Shown here: piece after piece, positions 29,076 to 37,940 of the stretch
Numbering within the stretch: the first letter of the stretch is position 1
Layout: each line of letters opens with the position of its first letter
Source of the DNA: Imbroritus primus
GTDB lineage: Bacteria > Pseudomonadota > Gammaproteobacteria > Burkholderiales > Burkholderiaceae
Direction of reading: 5' to 3'
Length of the DNA: 64,000 nt
Assembly: GCA_000272025.2 (NCBI GenBank)
Contig: AKCV02000026.1
Coordinates: forward strand, 310,001-374,000
The notes under the pieces: generated by a model
What the model saw: the letters and a program-made list of their open reading frames with translations, nothing else
What the model was told of the DNA's origin: nothing
The model's database searches: none
Program-made: the position numbers and the translations under genes

Positions 29076-31196
29076 ATGACAACGCTGGTCTGCAATTGCA
29101 ACGACACCATGCCGCTTGACGCGGCCGCGCTGTCGGAAGCGGTCGGCGAACCGCTGCGCATGCACCGACTGCTATGCCGCCGCGAGATGGGCGACTATCT
29201 GCAGGCGCTCGAAGGTACCGACGACGTGCTGGTGGCCTGCACACAGGAACAACACCTGTTCGCGGCTGTGGCCGAACAGCAGCAGGCGGCCGGAACGCCC
29301 GTGCTGGCGCCAATCCGTTTTGTCAATATTCGCGAGACCGGCGGCTGGTCGCAGGGAGCGCGGCGCGATCCACGTACCCTGACCGCCAAGACTGCCGCCC
29401 TGCTGGCCGTGGCGGCGTTACCCGAGCCTGAACCGGTGGCGGTGGTCGACTATCGCTCGCAAGGACGAGTCCTCGTGCTGGGTCCGGCCGACCGTGTCCT
29501 GCCGTGGGCGACGCGTTTGCACGGCACCCTGCAGGTCACGGCGCTCGTGACCGGCGGCTCCGCACAGTCTGTCGACGACCAGACAGGCGCGGCGCGCGCC
29601 TTCGTGGTGTCCGCCGGTCGGGTAACCGCATTGCGGGGCTGGCTGGGCGCCTTTACGGCAACCTGGCAGACCGGTAATCCGATCGACCTGGATGTGTGCA
29701 CGCGCTGCAATGCGTGCCTGGCAGCCTGTCCGGAAGGAGCCATTGATTTCTCGTATCAGGTGGATCTGAACGCCTGCCGTGGTCACCGCGCCTGCGTCAA
29801 GGCGTGCGGTGTGGCCGGCGCGATCGACTTTGCCCGTGAGCCGGCCGAGGTGACCGAAGCATTCGATCTCGTATTCGATCTCAACGATGCGCCCGCCTTC
29901 CCGATGCACCAGCCGCCGCAGGGCTACCTCCATGCCGGCGGCGCGGCAGCACGACAAGATGAACTGGCGCTGCAGCTGACCCAGCTGGTCGGCGAATTCG
30001 AGAAGCCGCGTTTCTTCCAGTATCGCGAGTCCCTCTGCGCCCATGGGCGCAACGACATCACCGGCTGTTCCGCCTGCATCGATGTGTGCTCGACGCAGGC
30101 CATCAGCGGCAGCTGGAAGAACGGTCTCGGCACCGTGGAGGTCAACCCGAACCTGTGCATGGGCTGCGGAGCCTGTAGTACCGTCTGCCCTACGGGGGCC
30201 ATGCGCTACAACTATCCCGATGCACCGTATACCGGCCGGCAACTGAAAACGCTGCTCGGCACCTACCGGCAGGCTGGCGGGCGCGATGCCGTCGTGCTGC
30301 TGCATGACCGTACTGGTGGCCAGCGCTTGATCGAACAGCTGGGTCGCCGCGCCATGATCGGGCGTGCGGCTGGCATGCCGGTCAACGTATTGCCGCTGGC
30401 CGGGTTCCATCCAGCCTCCACCGGTCTTGATCTGTGGCTTACTGCCATCACCTACGGCGCCAACCGCGTGGCGGTGCTGCTGACGGACGACATCGCCCCT
30501 GAATACCGCGCGGCGCTGTCTACACAGATGGCGGTGGCGCAGCAGATCCTGGCTGGCATGGGCTATGCCGGCACGCATTTCTCGCTGGTCGAAGCCGGCG
30601 ATGCCGCTGCACTCGACCGGGTGCTCAATGGCTGGCAGTCCAATGCGCTGACCTTGCCGCCGGCAAGCTTCAACCCTTCGACGCTCAAGCGTGAGACGCT
30701 GGAATTCGCGCTCGACCACCTGTGGCGGCACGCGCCGCAGCCGGCCGAGGCTATTCCGCTTGCCGCCGGCGCGCCACTCGGCACGCTCGAGATCGACCGC
30801 ACGCGCTGTACGCTCTGCATGGCCTGTGTGGGCGCTTGCCCGGCCCAGGCGCTGCGCGACAACGCCGAGCGTCCGGTGCTCGGTTTCATCGAACGCAGTT
30901 GCGTGCAGTGTGGATTGTGTGCTTCGACTTGTCCCGAAGACGCCATCACGCTGGTGCCCCGTCTGGTGCCGGGCGAGGTTGCGCGCCAGCAGCAGACGCT
31001 GAACGAAACGCGTCCCTTCCATTGCATCCGCTGTGCCAAACCGTTTGGCACGGCGCAGATGATCGAGGCGATGCTGGGCAAGCTGGCTGGCCATGCCGCG
31101 TTTGCCGGCAAGGCGGCGGACCGGCTCAAGATGTGCCCCGACTGCCGCGTGGTCGACATGATCGAGCGCAGCGACGATCCTTCCATCCTCCACTAG
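29076..31196 (+). CDS. Large 4Fe-4S polyferredoxin of the formate dehydrogenase locus
   Basis: A 706-residue cytosolic protein with up to six [4Fe-4S] sites and no known catalytic domain. Cys motifs in order: CTRCNACLAACP (from residue 208), a degenerate CRGHRACVKAC, CAHGRNDITGCSACIDVC with a wide first gap, CMGCGACSTVCP, then near the C-terminus CTLCMACVGACP and CVQCGLCASTCP, with a final CIRC and CPDC. The N-terminal 200 residues start with TTLVCNCNDTMPLDA and lack clusters. Proteins of this type occur with DUF3305/DUF3306 and TorD genes in FDH loci and are inferred to help mature or feed electrons to FDH. GAAGGA precedes the ATG. Confidence 0.85.
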   Translation: MTTLVCNCNDTMPLDAAALSEAVGEPLRMHRLLCRREMGDYLQALEGTDDVLVACTQEQHLFAAVAEQQQAAGTPVLAPIRFVNIRETGGWSQGARRDPRTLTAKTAALLAVAALPEPEPVAVVDYRSQGRVLVLGPADRVLPWATRLHGTLQVTALVTGGSAQSVDDQTGAARAFVVSAGRVTALRGWLGAFTATWQTGNPIDLDVCTRCNACLAACPEGAIDFSYQVDLNACRGHRACVKACGVAGAIDFAREPAEVTEAFDLVFDLNDAPAFPMHQPPQGYLHAGGAAARQDELALQLTQLVGEFEKPRFFQYRESLCAHGRNDITGCSACIDVCSTQAISGSWKNGLGTVEVNPNLCMGCGACSTVCPTGAMRYNYPDAPYTGRQLKTLLGTYRQAGGRDAVVLLHDRTGGQRLIEQLGRRAMIGRAAGMPVNVLPLAGFHPASTGLDLWLTAITYGANRVAVLLTDDIAPEYRAALSTQMAVAQQILAGMGYAGTHFSLVEAGDAAALDRVLNGWQSNALTLPPASFNPSTLKRETLEFALDHLWRHAPQPAEAIPLAAGAPLGTLEIDRTRCTLCMACVGACPAQALRDNAERPVLGFIERSCVQCGLCASTCPEDAITLVPRLVPGEVARQQQTLNETRPFHCIRCAKPFGTAQMIEAMLGKLAGHAAFAGKAADRLKMCPDCRVVDMIERSDDPSILH

Positions 31197-31234
31197 GACG
31201 CAGAGATGCGCATGACACGTACCAGGACTGCCGT

Positions 31235-31870
31235 ATGACAGAGGCCCAGCCCCTTGCCTTCGTGGCGCCTGCCGCCCTGACCGATGCCGAAGAGGACACG
31301 GCGCGCGCCGATCTCTACGGCCTGCTGGCTGCATTGTTCTATCGCGCGCCGGACGCCGGCACGCTGCACCGCATTGCCACGGCACGCGCCGAGGGCGAGA
31401 TAGCGGGCAGCGCCCTTGGCGATGCCTGGAACGCCATGGCCGAAGCGGCGGGCGGCGCCATGACCGAGGATGTGGATGACGAGTACACAGCGCTCTTCCT
31501 CGGTGTCGGCAAGCCCGACATCTTTCTCTATGGTTCCTACTACATCGCCGGCTTCCTGAACGAAAAGCCGCTGGTGTCGTTGCGTGACGACCTGGCGCGC
31601 TACGGACTGGAGCGCGACGAGGCCGTGAGCGAAACAGAGGACCATCTCGCCACGCTGTGCGAGGTTATGCGCTACCTGATCGCTGGCGATGACCCGACCA
31701 TCTCCAACTTGCAGGAGCAACGCGTGTTTTTTGGACGCCATCTGCAGCCCTGGGTCGATACGCTGTGCACGCAGATCGAAGCGCATCCGTCGGCGCGCTT
31801 CTACGCCCAGGTCAGCCGGTTCGCACGGGCATTCTTCTCCGTCGAGGCCGTGGCGCTCGACATGGCTTGA
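31235..31870 (+). CDS. TorD/DmsD-family chaperone for the formate dehydrogenase
   Basis: A 211-residue cytosolic all-helical protein of the TorD family of redox-enzyme maturation chaperones, which bind Tat signal peptides and guard cofactor loading. Visible features are RADLYGLLAALFYRAPD near residue 28, DDEYTALFLGVGKPDIFLYGSYYIAGFLNEKPL near residue 80 (in parts) and EDHLATLCEVMRYLIAGD near residue 132. It lies between the polyferredoxin and the Tat-targeted FDH genes, so its client is probably the FDH alpha subunit. Confidence 0.87.
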   Translation: MTEAQPLAFVAPAALTDAEEDTARADLYGLLAALFYRAPDAGTLHRIATARAEGEIAGSALGDAWNAMAEAAGGAMTEDVDDEYTALFLGVGKPDIFLYGSYYIAGFLNEKPLVSLRDDLARYGLERDEAVSETEDHLATLCEVMRYLIAGDDPTISNLQEQRVFFGRHLQPWVDTLCTQIEAHPSARFYAQVSRFARAFFSVEAVALDMA

Positions 31871-32016
31871 GCGGTTTCGCGGGGGCCGTCCATTCCTTAG
31901 TGAATTACCCGAGAAAGGGGCAAGAAGGTGGCCTTTTCGGCACGAACGTCCTAATATAGGAAGAGATTGACATAAAACCACAGCTATTCGGTGCATTACC
32001 GCCGAGGAGTTCCCAC

Positions 32017-32226
32017 ATGAAGAACGACCAGCCCAAGCTGGCGCGCCGCGGCTTTCTCGCCGGGGCCGGGGTCATCGCCGCCGCTGCCGGCGCCGCCACC
32101 CTGACGCGCCCGGCAACCGAAGTCGCGCTGAGCGCCACACCCGCGGTTTCCGATACCACCGGTGATGCCAATGGCTACCGGGTCTCGGAACACATCCGCA
32201 AGTACTACAAGACCACATTGATCTGA
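32017..32226 (+). CDS. Small Tat-signal protein of formate dehydrogenase loci
   Basis: A 69-residue protein that is mostly a twin-arginine signal: ARRGFLAGAGVIAAAAGAATL, then a short exported part ending GYRVSEHIRKYYKTTLI. Very small Tat targets of this type are known directly upstream of FDH alpha genes and may be a small subunit or assembly factor. GAGGAG lies 7 bases before the ATG and the FDH alpha start is 50 bases downstream. Confidence 0.85.
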   Translation: MKNDQPKLARRGFLAGAGVIAAAAGAATLTRPATEVALSATPAVSDTTGDANGYRVSEHIRKYYKTTLI

Positions 32227-32276
32227 CCCGGCATGGCCGTCCGATCCGACCATTGCTTTTCCTCCGAGGTGAGACC

Positions 32277-35200
32277 ATGATTCTGACCCGCAAAGCCGCG
32301 ACCCCGGGCGCGGCCGACGCCCGTTCCGCGGACGCCCGCCGCGCTACCTCCGCCGCCCTGACCGGCAGCCTGGCGCGCAGCCTGACCAGCGCGCTGCCCA
32401 CCATGGACCGCCGCGGCTTCCTCAAGCGCTCCGGTATCGGCGTGGGGGCCGGACTGGCGGCATCGCAGCTGACGCTGCTGCGCAAGGCGGAGGCCGCCGG
32501 TCCCAAGGCCGACGGTACCGGCAAGGGCGATATCGTGGTGCGCCGCACGGTCTGCACCCACTGCTCGGTCGGTTGCGCTTCCGATGCCATCGTGCAGAAC
32601 GGCGTGTGGGTCCGCCAGGAGCCAGTGTTTGATTCACCGATCAACCTCGGTGCGCACTGCGCCAAGGGTGCGGCGCTGCGCGAGCATGGCCATGGCGAGT
32701 ACCGGCTGAAATATCCGATGAAGCTGGTCAACGGCAAGTACCAGCGCATCAGCTGGGATGTGGCGCTTGACGAGATCGTCGCGCACATGAAGGACATCAA
32801 GGCCAAGAGCGGCCCGGATTCGCTGTTCTTCGTCGGTTCGTCCAAGCACAACAACGAGCAGGCCTACCTCATGCGGAAGTGGGTGTCGTTCATCGGCACC
32901 AACAATACCGACCACCAGGCGCGGATCTGCCACTCCACCACCGTGGCGGGCGTGGCGAATACCTGGGGATATGGCGCCATGACCAACTCCTACAACGACA
33001 TGCAGAATTCCAAGGCAGCGTTGTATATCGGGTCGAACGCCGCCGAGGCGCATCCGGTGTCGATGCTGCACCTGCTGCACGCCAAGGAGAACGGCTGCAA
33101 GGTGATCGTGGTCGACCCGCGCTTCACCCGCACCGCCGCCAAGGCGCACCAGTACATCCGCATGCGCTCGGGGGGCGACGTCGCCTTCCTGTTCGGCATG
33201 CTGTACCACATCTTCAAGAACGGCTGGGAAGACAAAAAGTACATCAATGACCGTGTCTACGGCATGGACAAGGTCAAGGAAGAAGTGATGGCCAACTGGA
33301 CGCCGGACAAGGTCGAGGAAGTGACCGGCGTGCCCGAGGCCGAGGTCTACAAGGCCGCCGAGACCATGGCCATGAACCGCCCCAGCACGCTCGTGTGGTG
33401 CATGGGCCAGACCCAGCACTCGATCGGCAATGCCATGGTGCGCGCTTCGTGCATCGTGCAGCTGGCGCTCGGCAACATCGGGCGCTCGGGCGGCGGGGCG
33501 AATATTTTCCGCGGTCACGACAACGTGCAGGGCGCGACTGACGTCGGCCCCAATCCCGATTCGCTCCCTGGCTACTACGGCCTGGCGACCGGCTCCTGGA
33601 AGCATTTTGCCGCGGCTTGGAATGTCGACTACGAGTGGATCAAGAAGCAGTACGTCTCGCAGGAGATGATGGAAAAATCCGGTACGACTGTGTCGCGCTG
33701 GGTCGACGCCGTGCTCGAGAAGGACGAGATGATCGATCAGGACCACGCCGTCAAGGGTGTGTTCTTCTGGGGACATGCGCCGAACTCGCAGACGCGCGGT
33801 CTTGACATGAAGAAAGCGCTCGACAAGCTCGACCTGCTGGTGGTGATCGATCCGTATCCGTCAGCCACCGCCGCCATGGCGGCAATGCCCCCGGCAGAGG
33901 GCGACAAGGTCAATCCGAACCGTGCCGTCTACCTGCTGCCAGCCGCCACGCAATTTGAAACTAGTGGTTCGTGCACGGCCTCCAACCGTTCGCTGCAGTG
34001 GCGCGAGAAGGTCATCGAGCCGCTGTTCGAATCGATGCCCGACCACACCATCATGCAGGCTTTTGCCGACAAGCTTGGCTTTGGCAAGGAGCTGTCGAAG
34101 AACTACAAGATGATCGAGGTCAAGCGCGCGGGCCGGGTCTGGTCCGAGCCCGAGCCGGAATCGATCCTGCGCGAGATCAACACCTGCACCTGGACCATCG
34201 GCTACACGGGCCAGTCCCCGGAACGCCTCAAGGCCCACATGCGCAATATGCACATGTTCGATGTCAAGACCCTGCGCGCCAAGGGCGGCAAGGACGCGGC
34301 GACCGGCTACGACCTGACGGGCGATTACTTCGGCCTGCCGTGGCCGTGCTATGGCACGCCGGAACTCAAGCATCCGGGGTCGCCCAACCTGTATGACACC
34401 AGCAAGCACGTGATGGATGGTGGCGGCAACTTCCGCGCCAACTTCGGCGTGGAGCGCGATGGCGTCAACCTGCTGGCCGAGGATGGTTCCCACTCGCTGG
34501 GTGCGGACATTCCGACCGGCTATCCGGAATTCGACCACGTACTGCTCAAGAAGCTGGGCTGGTGGGATGAACTGACCGATGCCGAGAAGACGGCCGCCGA
34601 AGGCAAGAACTGGAAGACCGACCGCTCCGGTGGCATCCAGCGCGTGGTCATGAAGAACCACGGCTGTCATCCGTTCGGTAACGCCAAGGCGCGCGCTGTC
34701 GTGTGGAACTTCCCTGACGGTATTCCCAAGCACCGCGAGCCGATCTACTCGCCGCGTCCCGACCTGGTGGCCAAGTACCCGACGCATGACGACAAGAAGA
34801 CCTTCTGGCGCCTGCCCACGCTCTACAAGACGCTGCAGGACAAGAACGTCGCCGACGGTATTGCGCAGAAATTCCCGATCATCCTCACCTCCGGACGCTT
34901 GGTCGAATACGAAGGTGGCGGCGAGGAAACGCGTTCGAATCCGTGGCTGGCCGAGCTGCAGCAGGAGAACTTCGTCGAGATCAACCCGCGTGCGGCCGCC
35001 GATCGCGGCATCCGCAACGGCGAATACTGCTGGGTGAAAACGCCGACCGGCGCCCGCCTCAAGGTACGTGCCCTGGTGACCGAGCGCGTCGGGCCGGACC
35101 ATGCCTTCGTGCCGTTCCACTTCTCGGGCTGGTGGCAGGGTACCGATCTCAAGCCGTACTACCCCGAGGGCGCCATGCCGATCGTGCGTGGCGAGGCGGT

Positions 35201-35288
35201 CAACACCGCCACCACCTACGGCTACGACTCGGTGACGATGATGCAGGAAACCAAGACCACGGTCTGCCAGATCGAACGGTTCGCGTGA
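32277..35288 (+). CDS. fdhA: Formate dehydrogenase alpha subunit (Mo/W-bis-MGD, Cys type)
   Basis: Catalytic subunit oxidising formate to CO2, exported by Tat to the periplasmic face. From the ATG at 32277 (GAGGTGAG ahead) it is 1003 residues. A Tat motif DRRGFLKRSGIG lies at residues 44-55, after an unusually long n-region of about 42 residues; an in-frame ATG at 32403 would give a normal Tat signal but lacks a ribosome binding site. The [4Fe-4S] ligands are C93, C96, C100 and C128. The metal ligand is C218 in QARICHSTTVAG, where E. coli FdnG has selenocysteine. It is followed by the beta subunit after 19 bases. The molybdenum or tungsten choice cannot be read from sequence. Confidence 0.94.
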   Translation: MILTRKAATPGAADARSADARRATSAALTGSLARSLTSALPTMDRRGFLKRSGIGVGAGLAASQLTLLRKAEAAGPKADGTGKGDIVVRRTVCTHCSVGCASDAIVQNGVWVRQEPVFDSPINLGAHCAKGAALREHGHGEYRLKYPMKLVNGKYQRISWDVALDEIVAHMKDIKAKSGPDSLFFVGSSKHNNEQAYLMRKWVSFIGTNNTDHQARICHSTTVAGVANTWGYGAMTNSYNDMQNSKAALYIGSNAAEAHPVSMLHLLHAKENGCKVIVVDPRFTRTAAKAHQYIRMRSGGDVAFLFGMLYHIFKNGWEDKKYINDRVYGMDKVKEEVMANWTPDKVEEVTGVPEAEVYKAAETMAMNRPSTLVWCMGQTQHSIGNAMVRASCIVQLALGNIGRSGGGANIFRGHDNVQGATDVGPNPDSLPGYYGLATGSWKHFAAAWNVDYEWIKKQYVSQEMMEKSGTTVSRWVDAVLEKDEMIDQDHAVKGVFFWGHAPNSQTRGLDMKKALDKLDLLVVIDPYPSATAAMAAMPPAEGDKVNPNRAVYLLPAATQFETSGSCTASNRSLQWREKVIEPLFESMPDHTIMQAFADKLGFGKELSKNYKMIEVKRAGRVWSEPEPESILREINTCTWTIGYTGQSPERLKAHMRNMHMFDVKTLRAKGGKDAATGYDLTGDYFGLPWPCYGTPELKHPGSPNLYDTSKHVMDGGGNFRANFGVERDGVNLLAEDGSHSLGADIPTGYPEFDHVLLKKLGWWDELTDAEKTAAEGKNWKTDRSGGIQRVVMKNHGCHPFGNAKARAVVWNFPDGIPKHREPIYSPRPDLVAKYPTHDDKKTFWRLPTLYKTLQDKNVADGIAQKFPIILTSGRLVEYEGGGEETRSNPWLAELQQENFVEINPRAAADRGIRNGEYCWVKTPTGARLKVRALVTERVGPDHAFVPFHFSGWWQGTDLKPYYPEGAMPIVRGEAVNTATTYGYDSVTMMQETKTTVCQIERFA

Positions 35289-35307
35289 ACGGCACAGGAG
35301 CATTGAC

Positions 35308-35967
35308 ATGGCACGCATGAAATTTATCTGTGACGCGGAACGCTGCATCGAATGCAACAGCTGCGTGACGGCCTGCAAGAACGAGCACGAGGTGCCCTGG
35401 GGCGTGAACCGCCGGCGCGTCGTGACCATCAACGACGGCATGCAAGGGGCGGAGAAATCGATTTCCGTGGCCTGCATGCATTGCTCGGACGCCCCCTGCA
35501 TGGCGGTGTGTCCGGTCGATTGCTTCTACCGCACCGAGGATGGTGTTGTACTGCACGACAAGGACGTGTGCATCGGCTGCGGTTACTGCTCCTATGCCTG
35601 CCCGTTTGGTGCGCCGCAGTTTCCCAGCACCGGCACCTTCGGCATGCGCGGCAAGATGGACAAATGCACGTTCTGCGCAGGTGGGCCGGAAGTCAACGGC
35701 TCGGCCGCCGAGTTCGAGAAGTATGGCCGCAACCGCGTTGCCGAAGGCAAACTGCCGGCGTGCGCGGAAATGTGTTCCACCAAGGCGCTGCTCGGCGGCG
35801 ATGGCGACGTGATTGCCGACATCCTGCGTAATCGCGTCATCAAGCGTGGTACCGGCGGCGATGTGTTCGGCTGGGGTACCGCCTATGGCCAGCCGGCCGG
35901 CAAGGGCCAAGGCCAGAACCAGGACGCGCAACCGGCTCCGGCCGCCAAGCAAGGACAACCGTCATGA
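35308..35967 (+). CDS. fdhB: Formate dehydrogenase beta subunit (4x[4Fe-4S])
   Basis: Electron-transfer subunit between the alpha and the membrane gamma subunit. The 219-residue protein has four Cys motif sets: CIECNSCVTAC (C13-C23), CMHCSDAPCMAVCP, CIGCGYCSYACP and CTFCAGG with CAEMC. There is no Tat signal, so it would be exported with the alpha subunit. No C-terminal membrane anchor is seen; the tail is Gln/Gly/Pro-rich. CAGGAG lies 7 bases before the ATG. The stop overlaps the start of the next gene (ATGA). Confidence 0.93.
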   Translation: MARMKFICDAERCIECNSCVTACKNEHEVPWGVNRRRVVTINDGMQGAEKSISVACMHCSDAPCMAVCPVDCFYRTEDGVVLHDKDVCIGCGYCSYACPFGAPQFPSTGTFGMRGKMDKCTFCAGGPEVNGSAAEFEKYGRNRVAEGKLPACAEMCSTKALLGGDGDVIADILRNRVIKRGTGGDVFGWGTAYGQPAGKGQGQNQDAQPAPAAKQGQPS

Positions 35968-36197
35968 GAACGCTCGCGCTGGCCACGGCCCTGACTCTCG
36001 CTACCCTGCTGGCTGCCTGCGGCGACAAGGCGCAGACCGCGAGCACGGCTTACAAGAAATCCGACGCGCCGGCCTATGAAGGCGTCAAGGACAGTCCGTA
36101 CGTGGCGCCGGGCTGGCAGGCGGGCGATCGTGTCAGCTGGCAGCATCAGCTGAACGAGCGCGCCAAGTTCCAGAACGAGTATGTGCGCGTGCAATGA
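35964..36197 (+). CDS. Small lipoprotein of the formate dehydrogenase operon
   Basis: A 77-residue lipoprotein: signal peptide with lipobox LLAAC (Cys at residue 19) followed by a hydrophilic domain with GWQAGDRVSWQHQLNERAKF near the C-terminus. It is translationally coupled to fdhB by a 4-base overlap and lies before the gamma gene. The family is not one I can name; position suggests a periplasmic or membrane-bound accessory of the FDH complex. Confidence 0.85.
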   Translation: MRTLALATALTLATLLAACGDKAQTASTAYKKSDAPAYEGVKDSPYVAPGWQAGDRVSWQHQLNERAKFQNEYVRVQ

Positions 36198-36243
36198 CGG
36201 CAATGACTGACCGGATCCGGCACGCAGACACAAAGGAGGCCGC

Positions 36244-37411
36244 ATGAGATCCTTCTGGACCAAATGGCTGGCGGCGGGCCTGATGGCACTGGCCGTGGGC
36301 GCGGTGCACGCGCAGGCTGCCAGCGACACCGCCAACCCCTGCGCCCGGCGCGGTAACCAACCCGGCGATCAATCCGCCGCAACCGCTGGCGAATGTCGCC
36401 TCGCAGAATATCTTCGATGTGCCGCCGCGCGACCTGGCCGCCGAAGCCCGCGAGCAGAAGCAGCGTTCGGTGGTGCAGCCGGGCAATAACGCGCCGGTCT
36501 GGCGCGAGGTCAATTCCGACCAACGTCACTACAGCAGCTTGCCCGATCCCGAGGCGGGTGTGTTGATCCAGCGCACCGGCCAGAAATGGCGCATGTTCCG
36601 CAACGGCGTGATCACCGTGTACGGTGGCTGGCTGCTGGTCGGCGTGGCCGTGGCGATCCTCGGGTTCTTCCTGTGGCGCGGCATGATTCCGCTGAAGACG
36701 CCGCGTACCGGACGCATGATCGAACGCTTTACACCGATGGAGCGCATGGTCCACTGGACCATGGCGATCTCGTTCGTGGCACTGGCCGTGTCCGGCATCA
36801 TCATGATGTTCGGCAAGTTCTTCCTGCTGCCGCTGCTCGGCCATACGCTGTTCGGCTGGCTGACCTACCTGCTCAAGAACATCCACAACATCGTTGGCCC
36901 GCTGTTCACGCTGTCGATCATCGTCGGCTTTGTGATGTTCGTGAAGGACAACCTGCCGCGCGCCGTGGACTGGCAGTGGGTACGCTCGTTCGGTGGCCTG
37001 GCCAGCGGACGCCATGTGCCGTCGCACCGTTTCAATGCGGGCGAGAAACTGTGGTTCTGGGGCGGCCTGGTGGTGTTTGGCATCATCGTCTCGATCTCCG
37101 GCTGGGTGCTCGACATGATCGTGCCGGGCATGGACTATTTTCGCGGCACCATGCAGGTGGCCAATATCGTGCACGCCATTGCCGCCACCATCATGATGGC
37201 CATGGCCTTCGGGCACATCTACATGGGCACCATCGGCATGGAGGGTGCCTACCGTGCCATGCGCGATGGCTGGGTCGACGAGGCGTGGGCCAAGGAGCAT
37301 CACGAGCTGTGGTACGACGATATCAAGAGCGGCAAGATCCCAGTGCAGCGTTCGCGCTCTGGTACGGCGACGCCGCCGGTGTCCGCGCCGCGGCCGAGCG
37401 GACGGGGCTGA
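36244..37411 (+). CDS. fdhC: Formate dehydrogenase gamma subunit (cytochrome b), apparent frameshift near the N-terminus
   Basis: Membrane cytochrome b subunit passing electrons to quinone. Read from the ATG at 36244 (AAAGGAGG ahead) it encodes a signal-like start MRSFWTKWLAAGLMALAVG and then, after the C4 run at 36336-36339, leaves frame. The second frame continues NPAINPPQPLANV and then the whole membrane part to 37411. Removing one C joins both into about 388 residues. The membrane part has a helix near WLLVGVAVAILGFFLW, four more helices, and His in ERMVHWTMAISF, LLKNIHNIVGPLF and VHAIAATIMMAMAFGHIY as candidate haem ligands. A GTG at 36419 could start a 330-residue form without the signal. 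Sequencing error is as likely as a true mutation. Confidence 0.85.
36336..36339 (+). other. Probable frameshift site (C4 run) in the FDH gamma gene
   Basis: Four C follow GCCAA. Deleting one C makes SDTANPAPGAVTNPAIN, joining the signal peptide frame to the frame of the membrane domain with sense throughout. No slippery heptamer or stop-adjacent structure suggesting programmed shifting is visible. Confidence 0.75.
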
Positions 37412-37461
37412 TGGCGCGGCGGCACGATGTGTGCCGCGGCATGAACTGACAGGGGATACAG

Positions 37462-37857
37462 ATGAACAGGATGATCGGGGTCATCGCCGCATTCGGACTT
37501 GCGGCACTGGGGGCGGGCTGGAGTGGCGTGGCGCTGGCCAAGCTTCCGCCGCTGAGCGAAGAAGCCAAGGCCAAGGCGGCCGAAGCCAAGGCCAAGGCAG
37601 ACTGGTCCGGCAAGGTTGCCGCGTATCAGCTGTGCCGCGCACAGGACCGCGCGGCAGCGGCTTATTCGGCCTCGATGAAGCAGCAGGGCAAAGAAGCCAA
37701 ACCAGGCATGGCCGGTGCTGCTGCATGCGCCGACCCTGGCCCATACGTCGCCGCTGCCACGGCGGGTGGCCCGGCGACTGCGCCGATTGCGGCCCCCTCC
37801 GAAGCGAAACTCGCCGCAGCGCCTGCCACGGTACAATCGGGCGTGAAGAAACCATAG
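37462..37857 (+). CDS. Small exported protein at the end of the formate dehydrogenase operon
   Basis: A 131-residue protein with a signal peptide (cleavage near GVALA, residue 26), a charged Ala/Lys/Glu repeat (EEAKAKAAEAKAKADWSGK), a central part with two Cys (YQLCRAQDRAAAAYSASM, then AAACADPGPY) and an Ala/Pro-rich tail. AGGGGA precedes the ATG. I do not recognise the family. It follows the FDH gamma gene by 50 bases and is followed by a strong terminator, so it closes the FDH transcript; two Cys could form a disulfide in the periplasm. Confidence 0.8.
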   Translation: MNRMIGVIAAFGLAALGAGWSGVALAKLPPLSEEAKAKAAEAKAKADWSGKVAAYQLCRAQDRAAAAYSASMKQQGKEAKPGMAGAAACADPGPYVAAATAGGPATAPIAAPSEAKLAAAPATVQSGVKKP

Positions 37858-37899
37858 TGCCACCGAGGCCGGCGCTGCCGCCGGCCAGTATCGGACCAT

Positions 37900-37925
37900 G
37901 CGCACCCAGGTGCGCTTTTTTTTTT
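37900..37925 (+). terminator. Rho-independent terminator after the FDH operon, just before fdhD
   Basis: A 6-7-bp stem GCGCAC(C)/(G)GTGCGC with a tight loop is followed by ten T (37916-37925). The fdhD ATG starts 15 bases later, so this hairpin may also act as an attenuator for fdhD. Confidence 0.9.
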
Positions 37926-37940
37926 GGATGGATTGCCTGC

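Noticed and set aside
31935..31956. GGCACG before the small Tat protein as a sigma-54 -24 element.
   Set aside because: Ten bases after GG there is CT and not GC, so the -12 element is missing.
31967..31995. TTGACA before the small Tat protein as a -35 box.
   Set aside because: No acceptable -10 box lies 16-18 bases downstream.
36330..36420. Programmed ribosomal frameshift in the FDH gamma gene.
   Set aside because: No slippery heptamer, upstream Shine-Dalgarno-like stimulator or downstream structure is visible at the C4 run.
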